64,000 bases of DNA from a virus, in the IMG/VR virus record IMGVR_UViG_3300028131_000823, positions 140,978 to 204,977 of that record, one strand, 5' to 3'. Of this stretch, positions 32,996-41,357 are shown in pieces (position 1 is the first letter of the stretch; each line of letters opens with the position of its first letter). The notes beneath the pieces were generated by a model. It made no database searches and was not told where the DNA came from. It saw only the letters and a program-made list of their open reading frames with translations. The position numbers and the translations under genes were made by a program.

Positions 32996-33844
32996 ATGAA
33001 AGGAATTATTTTAGCAGGTGGTAGCGGTACAAGACTTCACCCTCTAACCTTGGCAGTCAGTAAACAACTTATGCCAGTTTATAATAAGCCGATGATTTAT
33101 TATCCATTAGCTACATTAATGAGTGCAGGTATTAGAGAGGTATTATTTATAACAACTCCACATGATAGCCATTTATTTAAAAACCTATTTGGAGATGGTA
33201 GTCAATTTGGTTGTGAGTTTAGTTATGAAATTCAAGAAATTCCAAATGGATTAGCGCAGGCGTTTGTGATCGGTGCAGAATTTATAGGCAATGATAAAGT
33301 TGCATTAATCTTAGGTGATAATATCTTTTATGGCGGTGAAATTAATAAGATTCTTGCAGAGTCTAAGGATCCAGAAGGAGGATATGTATTTGCATATAGA
33401 GTCAGTGATCCAGAGAGATATGGCGTTGTAGACTTTGATGAGACTGGAAAGGTGCTTTCAATAGAAGAAAAGCCAGAAGAGCCAAAATCTAACTATGCAG
33501 TTCCAGGTTTGTATTTTTACGATAACAGTGTTATTGAAATTGCAAAGACATTAAGGCCAAGTGCGAGAGGAGAGTATGAAATAACAGATGTTAATAAAGC
33601 TTATTTAGAAATGGGTAAATTGAATGTTAAGACTCTTGGTACTGGAGTAGCTTGGTTAGACACTGGTACTTTTGAATCTTTAATGCAAGCCAGTAATTTT
33701 GTACAAACTATTGAAGATAGACAAGGAGTAGGTGTGGCATGTATTGAAAAGATAGCATATGATAATGGTTGGATAGACGAAGAACAAAAAAATAAATTAG
33801 CAGAATCTTTAATAAAGAGTGGCTATGGTAAATTAATAAAATAA
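32996..33844 (+). CDS. rfbA: Glucose-1-phosphate thymidylyltransferase
   Basis: 282 residues, normal length. [36 protein letters not shown] is the signature nucleotide-binding start (given here for its GGSGTRL and KPMIYYPL motifs). EKPEEPKSN and PGLYFYDN also match RmlA. It forms dTDP-glucose from dTTP and glucose-1-phosphate. It starts directly after rfbB. Confidence 0.95.
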   Translation: MKGIILAGGSGTRLHPLTLAVSKQLMPVYNKPMIYYPLATLMSAGIREVLFITTPHDSHLFKNLFGDGSQFGCEFSYEIQEIPNGLAQAFVIGAEFIGNDKVALILGDNIFYGGEINKILAESKDPEGGYVFAYRVSDPERYGVVDFDETGKVLSIEEKPEEPKSNYAVPGLYFYDNSVIEIAKTLRPSARGEYEITDVNKAYLEMGKLNVKTLGTGVAWLDTGTFESLMQASNFVQTIEDRQGVGVACIEKIAYDNGWIDEEQKNKLAESLIKSGYGKLIK

Positions 33845-33847
33845 AAA

Positions 33848-34039
33848 ATGCATAGGCAAGTTAAATTCGGAAATGTAAAAAAAGGTATGTCACATATTTA
33901 TCGACACAATAAGAAAGAGCTTGATAAATTAGAAAATACCTTAATGAGTAGAAATGGCCTCTCTGAAAAGGCCTTAAAAGAAATTAATTGGATGCGAGAT
34001 CAATTGATTTTACGCATGAATGATTGTATAGAAGATTAA
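33848..34039 (+). CDS. Small hypothetical protein
   Basis: 63 residues, basic helical start (VKFGNVKKGMSHIYRHNKKE) and a second helix. Three nt after rfbA. Not recognised. Confidence 0.45.
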   Translation: MHRQVKFGNVKKGMSHIYRHNKKELDKLENTLMSRNGLSEKALKEINWMRDQLILRMNDCIED

Positions 34040-34069
34040 ACAAATCTACATTCCATCATATAATTATAG

Positions 34070-34345
34070 ATGGAACTCCTAATAAAAAAGTGGCAATTAA
34101 GATTTGGAATCGGCGATTGGCAAATAAAAACAGAAAGAATCTTACCAGAACAAATAGAATATAGTGGTGAAACTTACTTTGTTGCTATTGAAAGAGACTT
34201 TGATAAAAAGGAGGGCACTATTTACCATGACATAGACCTTTGTGAAGAATCAATAGTTCATGAATTACTGCATGTTAGAAATCCTGAAAAGGACGAGGAT
34301 TGGGTAAATATGAAAACAAGTCAAATTTTAGAATATGAAAAATAG
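34070..34345 (+). CDS. Small HExxH putative metallopeptidase
   Basis: 91 residues. CEESIVHELLHVRNP has HELLH near residue 64. TIYHDIDLCEES precedes it as in SprT- or M48-like minimal gluzincins. A third ligand is not obvious. A TCATATAATTATAG box lies upstream. One of four HExxH proteins in the window. Confidence 0.5.
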   Translation: MELLIKKWQLRFGIGDWQIKTERILPEQIEYSGETYFVAIERDFDKKEGTIYHDIDLCEESIVHELLHVRNPEKDEDWVNMKTSQILEYEK

Positions 34346-34484
34346 AGAAGAAATAGCCTTAATGTGGATAGTACTCATTATTGCGGGTATAATAACAACG
34401 GCAATAATGCCAGAAATATTATTATTTGTAGTTTTAGGTTACTGTATGTGGGGATTATATACACATTATAGTAATAAATTATGA
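34335..34484 (+). CDS. Small membrane protein, 49 aa
   Basis: ATG 34335 to TGA 34484. Two hydrophobic stretches (ALMWIVLIIAGIITTAIM and ILLFVVLGYCMWGLY). Overlaps the next gene by 4 nt. Function unknown. Confidence 0.5.
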   Translation: MKNREEIALMWIVLIIAGIITTAIMPEILLFVVLGYCMWGLYTHYSNKL

Positions 34485-34648
34485 AAAGAATAGCAAATTT
34501 TATGGGCTTAATAATGGCTATGCTTGTAGCAATGTTTCAGCCTTTACAAATTACACATGGGGCAGATGGATGTTGCGCTACCTGTCAAATGAAAAAAGAA
34601 GATGAAGACGCAATAGAGTTAGTAGAAGAAAAAGGAGAAATAAGTTAA
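34481..34648 (+). CDS. Small exported-type protein, 55 aa
   Basis: ATG 34481 to TAA 34648, with TAATG overlap to the next gene. A hydrophobic N-terminus (FMGLIMAMLVAMF) then CCATCQ and an acidic tail. Function unknown. Confidence 0.45.
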   Translation: MKRIANFMGLIMAMLVAMFQPLQITHGADGCCATCQMKKEDEDAIELVEEKGEIS

Positions 34649-34836
34649 TGAAAGAACCAAAGGAAAAGGCCCAAGAAATATTAAAAGAAATGCACAAGTG
34701 CGGAGAAGGTATGATGATACCATTAAGTGTTACTACTGATTGTGCAAAGGTAGCGTTAAAACACATACAGCAACAAAGTCCAGATAATAATAAATATAAC
34801 TATTGGATAAAGGTTGCTGATTTTATAGATAAATGA
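34648..34836 (+). CDS. Small hypothetical protein
   Basis: 62 residues, helical and mildly acidic (EKAQEILKEMHKCGEGMM..., TDCAKVALKHIQQQ). Similar short proteins occur in phages of Bacteroidota, but function is unknown. Confidence 0.45.
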   Translation: MKEPKEKAQEILKEMHKCGEGMMIPLSVTTDCAKVALKHIQQQSPDNNKYNYWIKVADFIDK

Positions 34837-34837
34837 T

Positions 34838-35449
34838 ATGATACACACCTATATACCATACGCTGATAAAGAACATCCAATGAATCTAGGATGGGCATAT
34901 AATAATTTTATGAAATTAATAGGGGAAGATGATTGGGCATGTTTTTTAGACCATGACGCATGTTTCACAACGCCTTTATGGTATACTCAATTAGAAGATG
35001 CTATAGCTAAGAATCCAGAAATTGGAGCATTTGGATGTAGAACTAACAGAGTTGCAAACATGTATCAATTAGTAGGAGGTATAGATACTTATAATAATGA
35101 CATTGAATATCAAAGAAAAGTAGGGAATGAAATAAAAGAAAGGTATAAGGACAGTATATTTATGGTGACTGAAAACACTTTACAAAGGGGATTTAGTGGA
35201 GTTTTTATTTTAATATCTAAAAAAACTTGGAAAAAGATAGGTGGGTTTTTAGAAGGTAAGTTTTTAGGTGTTGATAATGATTTAAGACATAGGTTAAACG
35301 CTAAGAATATACCATTAGCGATTATAGATAGTGTTTATGTTTATCATTGGTATAGATTTAATAACCCATATCCTCATTCTGTACCAATATTAGCAAAAAT
35401 TGCAGAATTAAATAAAACAAAAAATAACATTTTTTTATATCAACGTTAG
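34838..35449 (+). CDS. GT-A glycosyltransferase
   Basis: 203 residues. WACFLDHDACFTTPLW has the DxD-type metal site (DHD), and RGFSGVFILISKKTW then GVDNDLRHRL match the acceptor-side and catalytic-base regions of GT2/GT27-like enzymes. Shorter than most GT2 proteins. Lies just before a capsid-targeted peptidase gene. Confidence 0.75.
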   Translation: MIHTYIPYADKEHPMNLGWAYNNFMKLIGEDDWACFLDHDACFTTPLWYTQLEDAIAKNPEIGAFGCRTNRVANMYQLVGGIDTYNNDIEYQRKVGNEIKERYKDSIFMVTENTLQRGFSGVFILISKKTWKKIGGFLEGKFLGVDNDLRHRLNAKNIPLAIIDSVYVYHWYRFNNPYPHSVPILAKIAELNKTKNNIFLYQR

Positions 35450-35460
35450 ATAAATAATAT

Positions 35461-35871
35461 ATGAAAACATATGAAGAATTTATTAATGAAGCCTTATCTC
35501 AGTCAAAGATAGAAAAAATTATTAAAAGGGTTTATCCACAGATAGTTAAAGACCTTGGAGGAGAAGTAAAGCCAGTTGAGGTATATGAAAACATATGGGA
35601 TAGATTAGGCGCGGTTGCAGTTGATGACTTAAAACTAGAACAAGGTAATCCAAATGCACAATATGATCCAGATGAAGACATAATTTATATTTACTCAGAA
35701 GTGACTAATACATCTGAACAAATTATCAGATCTTTATTACATGAACATACACATACTATTCAAGATCAAAAGGAATTTAAAAAACTATATAATGATGGCT
35801 ATAAATACTCAAACCATCCATTTGAACTAGAGGCGCTAGAAGCAGAAAAGAATTGGAAAAATTACAAATGA
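35461..35871 (+). CDS. Putative capsid-packaged HExxH metallopeptidase
   Basis: 136 residues. Starts MKTYEEFINEALSQSK, very close to the T4 capsid-targeting start; INE-A fits the prohead protease cut. LLHEHTHTIQD (near residue 98) has HExxH and NHPFELEALEAEK gives a later Glu, as in the paralogue at 16763. If packaged it would be injected with the DNA and could cut a host protein early in infection. The target is unknown. Confidence 0.6.
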   Translation: MKTYEEFINEALSQSKIEKIIKRVYPQIVKDLGGEVKPVEVYENIWDRLGAVAVDDLKLEQGNPNAQYDPDEDIIYIYSEVTNTSEQIIRSLLHEHTHTIQDQKEFKKLYNDGYKYSNHPFELEALEAEKNWKNYK

Positions 35872-35884
35872 AACACTTAAAACT

Positions 35885-36142
35885 ATGAAAACATATGAAC
35901 AATTTACAGCAGAGAACTTACAAGATAAACTTGCTAAGAAGAGAGCCCTCAGAAAATTTGATGAACTCAAGTTTAAGTCTAAGATAAAAGGTAAACAAAA
36001 AGAAAAGGTATTACAGTTCTTAGATACACACTGGAACTTTGAACTACAAGGCACAGAAGTTTGGTGTATCGGCGGCCCATCATATGATCGTGAAAAGGTT
36101 ATTATCAACAAAGACGGAGAACATCATGTGTTAGCCATATGA
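35885..36142 (+). CDS. Small protein with capsid-targeting-like start
   Basis: 85 residues, starting [15 protein letters not shown]. The rest is basic, then a beta-rich end ([19 protein letters not shown]). Probably an internal head protein. Overlaps the next gene by 4 nt. Confidence 0.6.
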   Translation: MKTYEQFTAENLQDKLAKKRALRKFDELKFKSKIKGKQKEKVLQFLDTHWNFELQGTEVWCIGGPSYDREKVIINKDGEHHVLAI

Positions 36143-36255
36143 AAACAAGAGCATCAGTTAAGAAACGCCACCCAGAAGATAAACTAGTAAGGCGTAAAGG
36201 CAGACTATTTATAATTAATAAATCTAACCCTAGATATAAACAAAGACAGGGTTAA
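36139..36255 (+). CDS. rpmJ: Ribosomal protein bL36 homologue
   Basis: 38 residues, the exact length of bL36. [15 protein letters not shown] at the start and NPRYKQRQG at the end match bL36 (MKVRASVKK ... KHKQRQG). The zinc-binding Cys and His of many cellular bL36 are absent (no Cys at all), as in the zinc-free form. In cells bL36 binds 23S rRNA in the large subunit. A phage copy could replace the host protein and change translation. Located between a packaged-type protein and a small unknown gene. Confidence 0.88.
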   Translation: MKTRASVKKRHPEDKLVRRKGRLFIINKSNPRYKQRQG

Positions 36256-36268
36256 CTAACACCAAATA

Positions 36269-36526
36269 ATGAGTAAAGCATATTTTAAATTTCTTAATAC
36301 AAAGGACATGGGTTTTCACCATGTAGAATCAACAGGCACATTAGAAGAAGACATCTTAGAATCATTTATAGCCACCTTTTGGGATATGAATGGAATAGAG
36401 GAAGATGCAGAAGAAGCTAAAAAATCAAATAGAATCATATTAGATCTTGGTTACAATATAGGCAACGTTGAATACAGAGACCAAGATGGCAATATAGTTC
36501 TAGAAGTAGAGTTTGATGTTTGGTAA
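36269..36526 (+). CDS. Small acidic hypothetical protein
   Basis: 85 residues, acidic, with a C-terminal beta pattern (YNIGNVEYRDQDGNIVLEVEFDVW). Not recognised. Confidence 0.45.
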   Translation: MSKAYFKFLNTKDMGFHHVESTGTLEEDILESFIATFWDMNGIEEDAEEAKKSNRIILDLGYNIGNVEYRDQDGNIVLEVEFDVW

Positions 36527-36554
36527 ACAATAAATAAAACACTTAAAAAGAAAA

Positions 36555-36953
36555 ATGATAAAAGTACCAAATAATTTATATATAAAATGGAGTGATGAGA
36601 AAGGCTATGGAGTTTTCACTGACAAACCTATAGCTAAGGGAGAGTTAATAGAAAGATGTTATTGTATTAAAACGGGTAGTCCTAATCCCCACCCTGTTGG
36701 AAAGGAGTTAATGGATTATGTTTTTAACTATCCTAAGGGTATTAGTTTAAAAAATGGTAGCGTACATGTATTACCACTAGGCTTTGGTTGTATTTATAAT
36801 CATGCAGATGATCATAATGCAATGTGGTTTGATTCAAAAGATATTCCATTTCATTTTGATTTTATAGCTCAAAGAGATATTAAAGCCCATGAAGAAATTT
36901 GCACGTGGTATGGAAAGGGCTATTGGCCTAATAAAAAGAAAAGAGATAAGTAA
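36555..36953 (+). CDS. SET-domain protein (putative lysine methyltransferase)
   Basis: 132 residues, about the size of the chlorella virus vSET. GYGVFTDKPIAKGELIE is the SET start; GFGCIYNHADDHNAMW carries the NH(S)-type motif; FIAQRDIKAHEEICTWYG is the closing ELxxxYG-like motif. It lacks pre- and post-SET parts. Such enzymes methylate lysine using SAM. The target could be a host or virion protein. Confidence 0.82.
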   Translation: MIKVPNNLYIKWSDEKGYGVFTDKPIAKGELIERCYCIKTGSPNPHPVGKELMDYVFNYPKGISLKNGSVHVLPLGFGCIYNHADDHNAMWFDSKDIPFHFDFIAQRDIKAHEEICTWYGKGYWPNKKKRDK

Positions 36954-36970
36954 TATCAAGAATTAGAATA

Positions 36971-37048
36971 ATGAAACATGTAAAGATCTTCGAAGAAGGC
37001 CAAGAAATGTTTATAGAAGACATTCTCACATTTATTAAAGACTATTAG
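36971..37048 (+). CDS. Tiny frame with capsid-targeting-like start
   Basis: 25 residues, MKHVKIFEEGQEMFIED, from ATG 36971 to TAG 37048. The whole peptide is little more than a capsid-targeting-like segment, so it could be a remnant of a larger gene or a small internal peptide. Confidence 0.35.
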   Translation: MKHVKIFEEGQEMFIEDILTFIKDY

Positions 37049-37070
37049 AAAAATAGGGTTAAATATATTA

Positions 37071-38189
37071 ATGATTAGATTAATATTAATATGCCTCGTA
37101 TTATTTTTAAATAGTTGTGAAAAAGGTTGCACTGATCCAAATGCAGCAAATTATAATTCTAACGCAAAAAAGGATAATGGCTCCTGTTATTACTTAAATC
37201 CACCAACCAATTTAAACTTTACAATTCAAAATGAACAAAATAGTAGGCTTGTAACGGTTGAGGCCTCAGCCACTAATGAAAACTATTTTACAACAACATT
37301 TTTTGAAAACAATGAAGAGACTACAGTGCAATCAGTTGATGGATTTGCTATGTATACTTATAGCGATACAGGTTGGCAAAAGATTCGGGTTAGAGCACAT
37401 TTAAATGCAACTTCATATATTGAACAACTTGACAGCGTAAATTTAAGTTTTGGTCAAATAGTAGACATTGGCTATCAATCACCACAAGCCTATCCTGGCT
37501 TACAAAATGTGTGGAGTGATGAATTTAATGATTCTGTGATTGGTGATGACTGGACATTCGAGATAGGCACAGGCAGCAATGGGTGGGGCAACAATGAATT
37601 ACAATATTATAGAGAAGAAAATACAAGACTAGATAATGGTTATTTAATAATCACAGCAAAACAAGAAAACTACGGAGGAAGACAATATACATCATCACGT
37701 ATAATAACAGAAAACAAACAACAATTTCAGTATGGTAGAATAGATGCAAGAATCAAGCTACCATATAGTCAAGGTATATGGCCAGCCTTTTGGATGTTAG
37801 GTCAAAATTTTAGACAAGTAGGTTGGCCCTATTGTGGAGAAATAGACGTAATGGAAATGATAGGAGGACAACTAGGAGACAGACAAGTTTTTGGTACTCT
37901 ACATTGGTATGATAATGGCTATGCCAGTTATGGAGGTAATAAAACATGGCCAACTCCATTACATCAAGAATTTCACGTATTTTCAATAGTTTGGGACCAA
38001 CAACAAATTCGTTGGTATATAGACAATCAACAATATCACCAACAAGATATAAGCCAAATTCCAGCATTCCAATTGCCACATTTCTTTATTATAAACATAG
38101 CAGTAGGAGGCAACTGGCCAGGCAGCCCAAATGGACAAACACAACTGCCACAACAAATGGCAATAGACTACATTAGAGTCTTCGAATAG
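37071..38189 (+). CDS. GH16 laminarinase-like lipoprotein
   Basis: 372 residues. MIRLILICLVLFLNSCEK is a lipoprotein signal with Cys16. Next is GCTDPNAANYNSNAKKDNG, a motif common in Bacteroidota surface proteins. The C-terminal ~240 residues are GH16: WSDEFND, GEIDVMEMIGG with the catalytic ExDxxE, and GTLHWYDNG. GH16 enzymes of this type cut beta-1,3-glucans such as laminarin. It may act as a secreted metabolic gene during infection or help reach the host. Confidence 0.9.
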   Translation: MIRLILICLVLFLNSCEKGCTDPNAANYNSNAKKDNGSCYYLNPPTNLNFTIQNEQNSRLVTVEASATNENYFTTTFFENNEETTVQSVDGFAMYTYSDTGWQKIRVRAHLNATSYIEQLDSVNLSFGQIVDIGYQSPQAYPGLQNVWSDEFNDSVIGDDWTFEIGTGSNGWGNNELQYYREENTRLDNGYLIITAKQENYGGRQYTSSRIITENKQQFQYGRIDARIKLPYSQGIWPAFWMLGQNFRQVGWPYCGEIDVMEMIGGQLGDRQVFGTLHWYDNGYASYGGNKTWPTPLHQEFHVFSIVWDQQQIRWYIDNQQYHQQDISQIPAFQLPHFFIINIAVGGNWPGSPNGQTQLPQQMAIDYIRVFE

Positions 38190-38750
38190 AGGCGCGCCAC
38201 CCACCACAAATTACTATAATATCTAGATAGACATATAAGACATCTAGTAGATCCAGTTAATAAAAGAATAAAAGAACTAATAGACTCAAAGTAATCCCCC
38301 ACCATATTCCCTTACACCCTTATATTATACTATAACAACTAATAGACTCAGGAAAAAAATTGGAAAAAATTTCTGTTAGCCAACACATAAACCGTATAAA
38401 ACAAATACTAGTCAGATAACCAACTAGGCTTCTAGGGCTTTAATATACAAGGTAAACATATAGGCCATTCCAAATACAATAAGGCAACCAAGCCCTCAGA
38501 ATCTCTTAATCAATTAATAAAGTATCATCAGAGTATACTTAAGCCCACTAGGCCTAGACAGCGCCAATATCAACGCGCACACGGGTATTGAGATATATGA
38601 GGTACATGGAACAGCCCTTGTTGGCCATAGATCCTTAAACTCCTGTGTACCGACGCCCACAGCCCGGCCACCGATCGCCTGCATGCCCTGCAGTATACTT
38701 ATATTACCCCCATGGCTGGTTGCCGCCACGAGGGCTTGTCTATGCTTTGA
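38190..38750. other. GC-rich non-coding region between convergent genes
   Basis: 561 bp with no supportable gene. It is richer in G+C and in CTAG-type words than the rest of the window. It contains GGCGCGCC, a direct repeat AACTAATAGACTCA (about 38274 and 38337), and the word ACAAGCCCTC in near-exact or reverse form (about 38488, 38730-38739), which recurs at 41984 and 42055. It may hold a terminator, non-coding RNA or origin-like repeats. Confidence 0.5.
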
Positions 38751-39836
38751 TTATACTTCTTGGGGTTGGCTAACAGTTTCGTCAGATGTGTCAGTAGCCT
38801 TAGAGAATATTTCATCCCATGTGAAGTCAGATTGGTCTACTTCAGCCTGTAATAACTCTTTGTATTCTAGATCCTTATGGAATCTATCACCATCTAGTGC
38901 TAGTCCCTGACCACTAATAGTATACATAAGCTTTTGACCTACATTACCACATCTATTCTTACTAAACTCCATATATCTAGTACCACTGTTTTCACTACCC
39001 TCCCAGTTAATATCCATCATGGCCGAGGTCATGTGTTTCAGTTTATTACTACCAACAAATTGACCGCCTTTACTTAATTGTAATATGGTTACGAATGTAG
39101 TGTGGATCTTCGATTTGTTGAGGCCTTTATTATTGTCAACCATTAAGTCTAAAAACCATTTTTCTACTTTACCTCTAGTTAGGTTACAGGCTTCTTTGAC
39201 AGTGTCATTAACTTCAGTATAACTATCCGTTAGGATGAGGTCCCAACCTTCATTAATCACAGATTCAACTACAGTCTTTGGACATTGGTCTGTAAAGTTA
39301 TTTAAGAATAAGATTGGAAGCTTCGACCAGTTAGGGAATCTTTTCATATATCTAGCCATATCCATTTCACTCATCTCAGCACTAATAAAAAGGACTTTCT
39401 TTCCAGTTTGTTGTACGCCATATAGTAATTCAAGTAGTAATGTAGTTTTACCAACACCTGGGGCTCCTGCAGCCATTACATTTGTTCCTGGCAAGAATCC
39501 ACCTTCATTAGACATAAACTTGTCAAACACAGTCCCTGTCTTTAATGGTTCCAATGCATCCGCATCTATATTAAGATCGGCCATGGTAGTTATTAACTTA
39601 GAGACATTCAATTTCTTCTTAGTAGATTTAGTTGTTGGATTATTTTCATAAGCACCATGATAATCTTTTGATGACGTGAAACGTCCAGATGTAGTTATAT
39701 TAACTAGTCTTTTTGCTTTGGCAGCGGCTACACATTTATCAAATCTTTTATCATTTGATTTAATGGTTATTGTTTCAGATAACGTGGTTGAGGTTAGGAT
39801 TGCTAATTTGTTTTTTACTATTTTTACAGTGTACAT
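38751..39836 (-). CDS. RecA/RadA/DnaB-fold ATPase
   Basis: 361 residues. Walker A GAPGVGKT at 124-131; ISAEMSEMDMARYM at ~151-164 matches the catalytic-Glu segment of DnaB/RadA proteins; Walker B DLILTDS at ~199-205; TILQLSKGGQFVGSNKLKH resembles the RadA/DnaB loop. The first ~110 residues are unusual. It is probably a replication helicase-like or recombination ATPase. It is the end gene of the minus-strand island and has its own copy of the conserved upstream element. Confidence 0.78.
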   Translation of the reverse strand: MYTVKIVKNKLAILTSTTLSETITIKSNDKRFDKCVAAAKAKRLVNITTSGRFTSSKDYHGAYENNPTTKSTKKKLNVSKLITTMADLNIDADALEPLKTGTVFDKFMSNEGGFLPGTNVMAAGAPGVGKTTLLLELLYGVQQTGKKVLFISAEMSEMDMARYMKRFPNWSKLPILFLNNFTDQCPKTVVESVINEGWDLILTDSYTEVNDTVKEACNLTRGKVEKWFLDLMVDNNKGLNKSKIHTTFVTILQLSKGGQFVGSNKLKHMTSAMMDINWEGSENSGTRYMEFSKNRCGNVGQKLMYTISGQGLALDGDRFHKDLEYKELLQAEVDQSDFTWDEIFSKATDTSDETVSQPQEV

Positions 39837-39929
39837 ATATTGTTACGTTTTTAATTATAATACTAATATAACTATAATCTATGACATAAAAAAATATTTA
39901 GGCACTTATTTTCAAATAGTTATGAACAA
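39837..39929 (-). promoter_or_regulatory. Conserved upstream element, minus-strand copy 1
   Basis: Read on the minus strand: TTGTTCATAACTATTTG, AAAATAAGTGCCT, then ATAGTTATATTAGTATTATA and a short A-rich run to ATG 39836. It starts 1 nt after the stop of the small gene at 39931-40023. Confidence 0.6.
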
Positions 39930-39930
39930 T

Positions 39931-40023
39931 TTACTGTTTATCAGGCCAAATCCATTCACCTAGTCTTATAATTAGCCATAAGATGATGAATCCAATGACC
40001 GCGGTCAATATATCATTAATCAT
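39931..40023 (-). CDS. Tiny membrane protein, 30 aa
   Basis: MINDILTAVIGFIILWLI and a short tail. One hydrophobic helix. The start overlaps the end of the next upstream tiny gene. Function unknown. Confidence 0.4.
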   Translation of the reverse strand: MINDILTAVIGFIILWLIIRLGEWIWPDKQ

Positions 40024-40102
40024 GGCGTGTTTCCCAAAGGTATAATAGATAACCGAGACCAAAAAATACTATAATTGCAATTGCTTCTACCATGTCTATC
40101 AT
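40016..40102 (-). CDS. Tiny membrane protein, 28 aa
   Basis: MIDMVEAIAIIVFFGLGY with a short charged end. One helix, overlapping the 30-aa gene by 8 nt. The pair may form a small membrane complex. Confidence 0.35.
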   Translation of the reverse strand: MIDMVEAIAIIVFFGLGYLLYLWETRHD

Positions 40103-40112
40103 AATAAAGAAG

Positions 40113-40135
40113 GTTGAGGCCCTAGTAACCTCAAC
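40113..40135 (-). terminator. Hairpin after the DUF932-like gene
   Basis: GTTGAGG (40113-40119) pairs with CCTCAAC (40129-40135). On the minus strand this lies 43 nt after the stop of the 376-aa gene and is followed by CTTCTTTATT, so it may be a weak intrinsic terminator. Confidence 0.5.
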
Positions 40136-40177
40136 ACTTATATAATTAAAACGTCGTATTAACTAGGATTAGTCTGT

Positions 40178-41308
40178 TTAGTTAAGTGCTAGACCAATTT
40201 GATCATCCATGTTTAAATCTCCGAATGGATTGTTAAATGGATTTTTATGATCCCATTTCTTGGCTAATAGGTTACCAGCTTGAACCTGTAAGTCAGTTCT
40301 ATCTGAGTCTTGCATATTAGTGTCCATATTATCATCGGCATTTGTTGCTACCCATGTCATTGCATTGGCTATACTCCAGATACTTTGATTGCTTTTTGCA
40401 AGTTTCTTAGTATCTGCATCCATTGTTCTAATATCAAAGCCCATTTTCTTGTATGCATCTTCGTTTTTAGCCATTTGTAATATCGAGTCGGCTTTTGCAC
40501 CAATATGTTGTTCAATCTTGTTATGAGCCCATTTAAGTTCTTGAATAGATGCTGTAGTATTATTAGCCTCTCTTACAGTATCTGCATATCCAGTTGGAAT
40601 AAAGCCATTTTGACGCATTTCATGTAAGTGTTTCATGAATTTCTCTACTGAGTCACCTGTTAGATCATTCAGTTTATAGGTTTCATTAGCCATTTCAGTT
40701 GTACAACCATTAGCACACCATAGTCTTTTTACGTGAGGGCTAACCATAATACCATTAATAGGATCGTTTTTAAATGCTAGACCTGCATTAAATGCTTCGT
40801 TAGATAAACCTCGAATTTCAACTTGATTATCTAGTACAGCATTAATAGAAGTACCGCCAGTATAGGGATCATTAAAGATGTCAGTTATGGTAAAGCCATG
40901 TTCACCAATAATCTTATCTGTGAAATTAAAGAATACGTCATTAGAGATTAATGTTGAACCCTTACTGAATCCAACTACATTCTTATTAGTAGGATTAACA
41001 TGTACATTAACAATTGCATCACCGCCAAGTTCTACGGCTTTAGATAAGACATTAATAAATTCAGTCTTTGATTCTTTATTAAATAGGGATTCAATTCTCT
41101 TTGTAAATGTTGAGGGAAGTCCTAGGACTTTAATAAATGATTTATAAGCCTGTTGGGTCATACCAACAAGGTGACCATGTATTTGAATATTGTTCTCGTC
41201 GATGAGGTTAATATTATGTAGGTTACATTCTTTTCTGAGAGATTGATTGTTGAGGGCCTCAGTCTTTTTGTTGAGGATTAATTCGGGAGATAGAGTGGTT
41301 GTTTGCAT
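40178..41308 (-). CDS. DUF932-like phage protein
   Basis: 376 residues. A long N-terminal region is followed by VSPHVKRLWCANGCTTEM, resembling the CxNG segment of DUF932 (phage/plasmid-like) proteins. AQWHN-like content is replaced by LKWAHNKIEQHIGAKAD, and the C-terminus is acidic (MDTNMQDSDR). DUF932 genes often lie in phage early or replication regions. Role unknown. Likely co-transcribed with the 39-aa gene upstream of it. Confidence 0.55.
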   Translation of the reverse strand: MQTTTLSPELILNKKTEALNNQSLRKECNLHNINLIDENNIQIHGHLVGMTQQAYKSFIKVLGLPSTFTKRIESLFNKESKTEFINVLSKAVELGGDAIVNVHVNPTNKNVVGFSKGSTLISNDVFFNFTDKIIGEHGFTITDIFNDPYTGGTSINAVLDNQVEIRGLSNEAFNAGLAFKNDPINGIMVSPHVKRLWCANGCTTEMANETYKLNDLTGDSVEKFMKHLHEMRQNGFIPTGYADTVREANNTTASIQELKWAHNKIEQHIGAKADSILQMAKNEDAYKKMGFDIRTMDADTKKLAKSNQSIWSIANAMTWVATNADDNMDTNMQDSDRTDLQVQAGNLLAKKWDHKNPFNNPFGDLNMDDQIGLALN

Positions 41309-41357
41309 ATATGATCTTATTTAATTATTATATTGTTTATTAGTCTTTTGTTTCAGC

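Noticed and set aside
38514-38729. 71-codon minus-strand frame in the GC-rich gap
   Set aside because: It has no start signal or recognisable sequence; higher GC lowers stop frequency, so a chance frame is expected.
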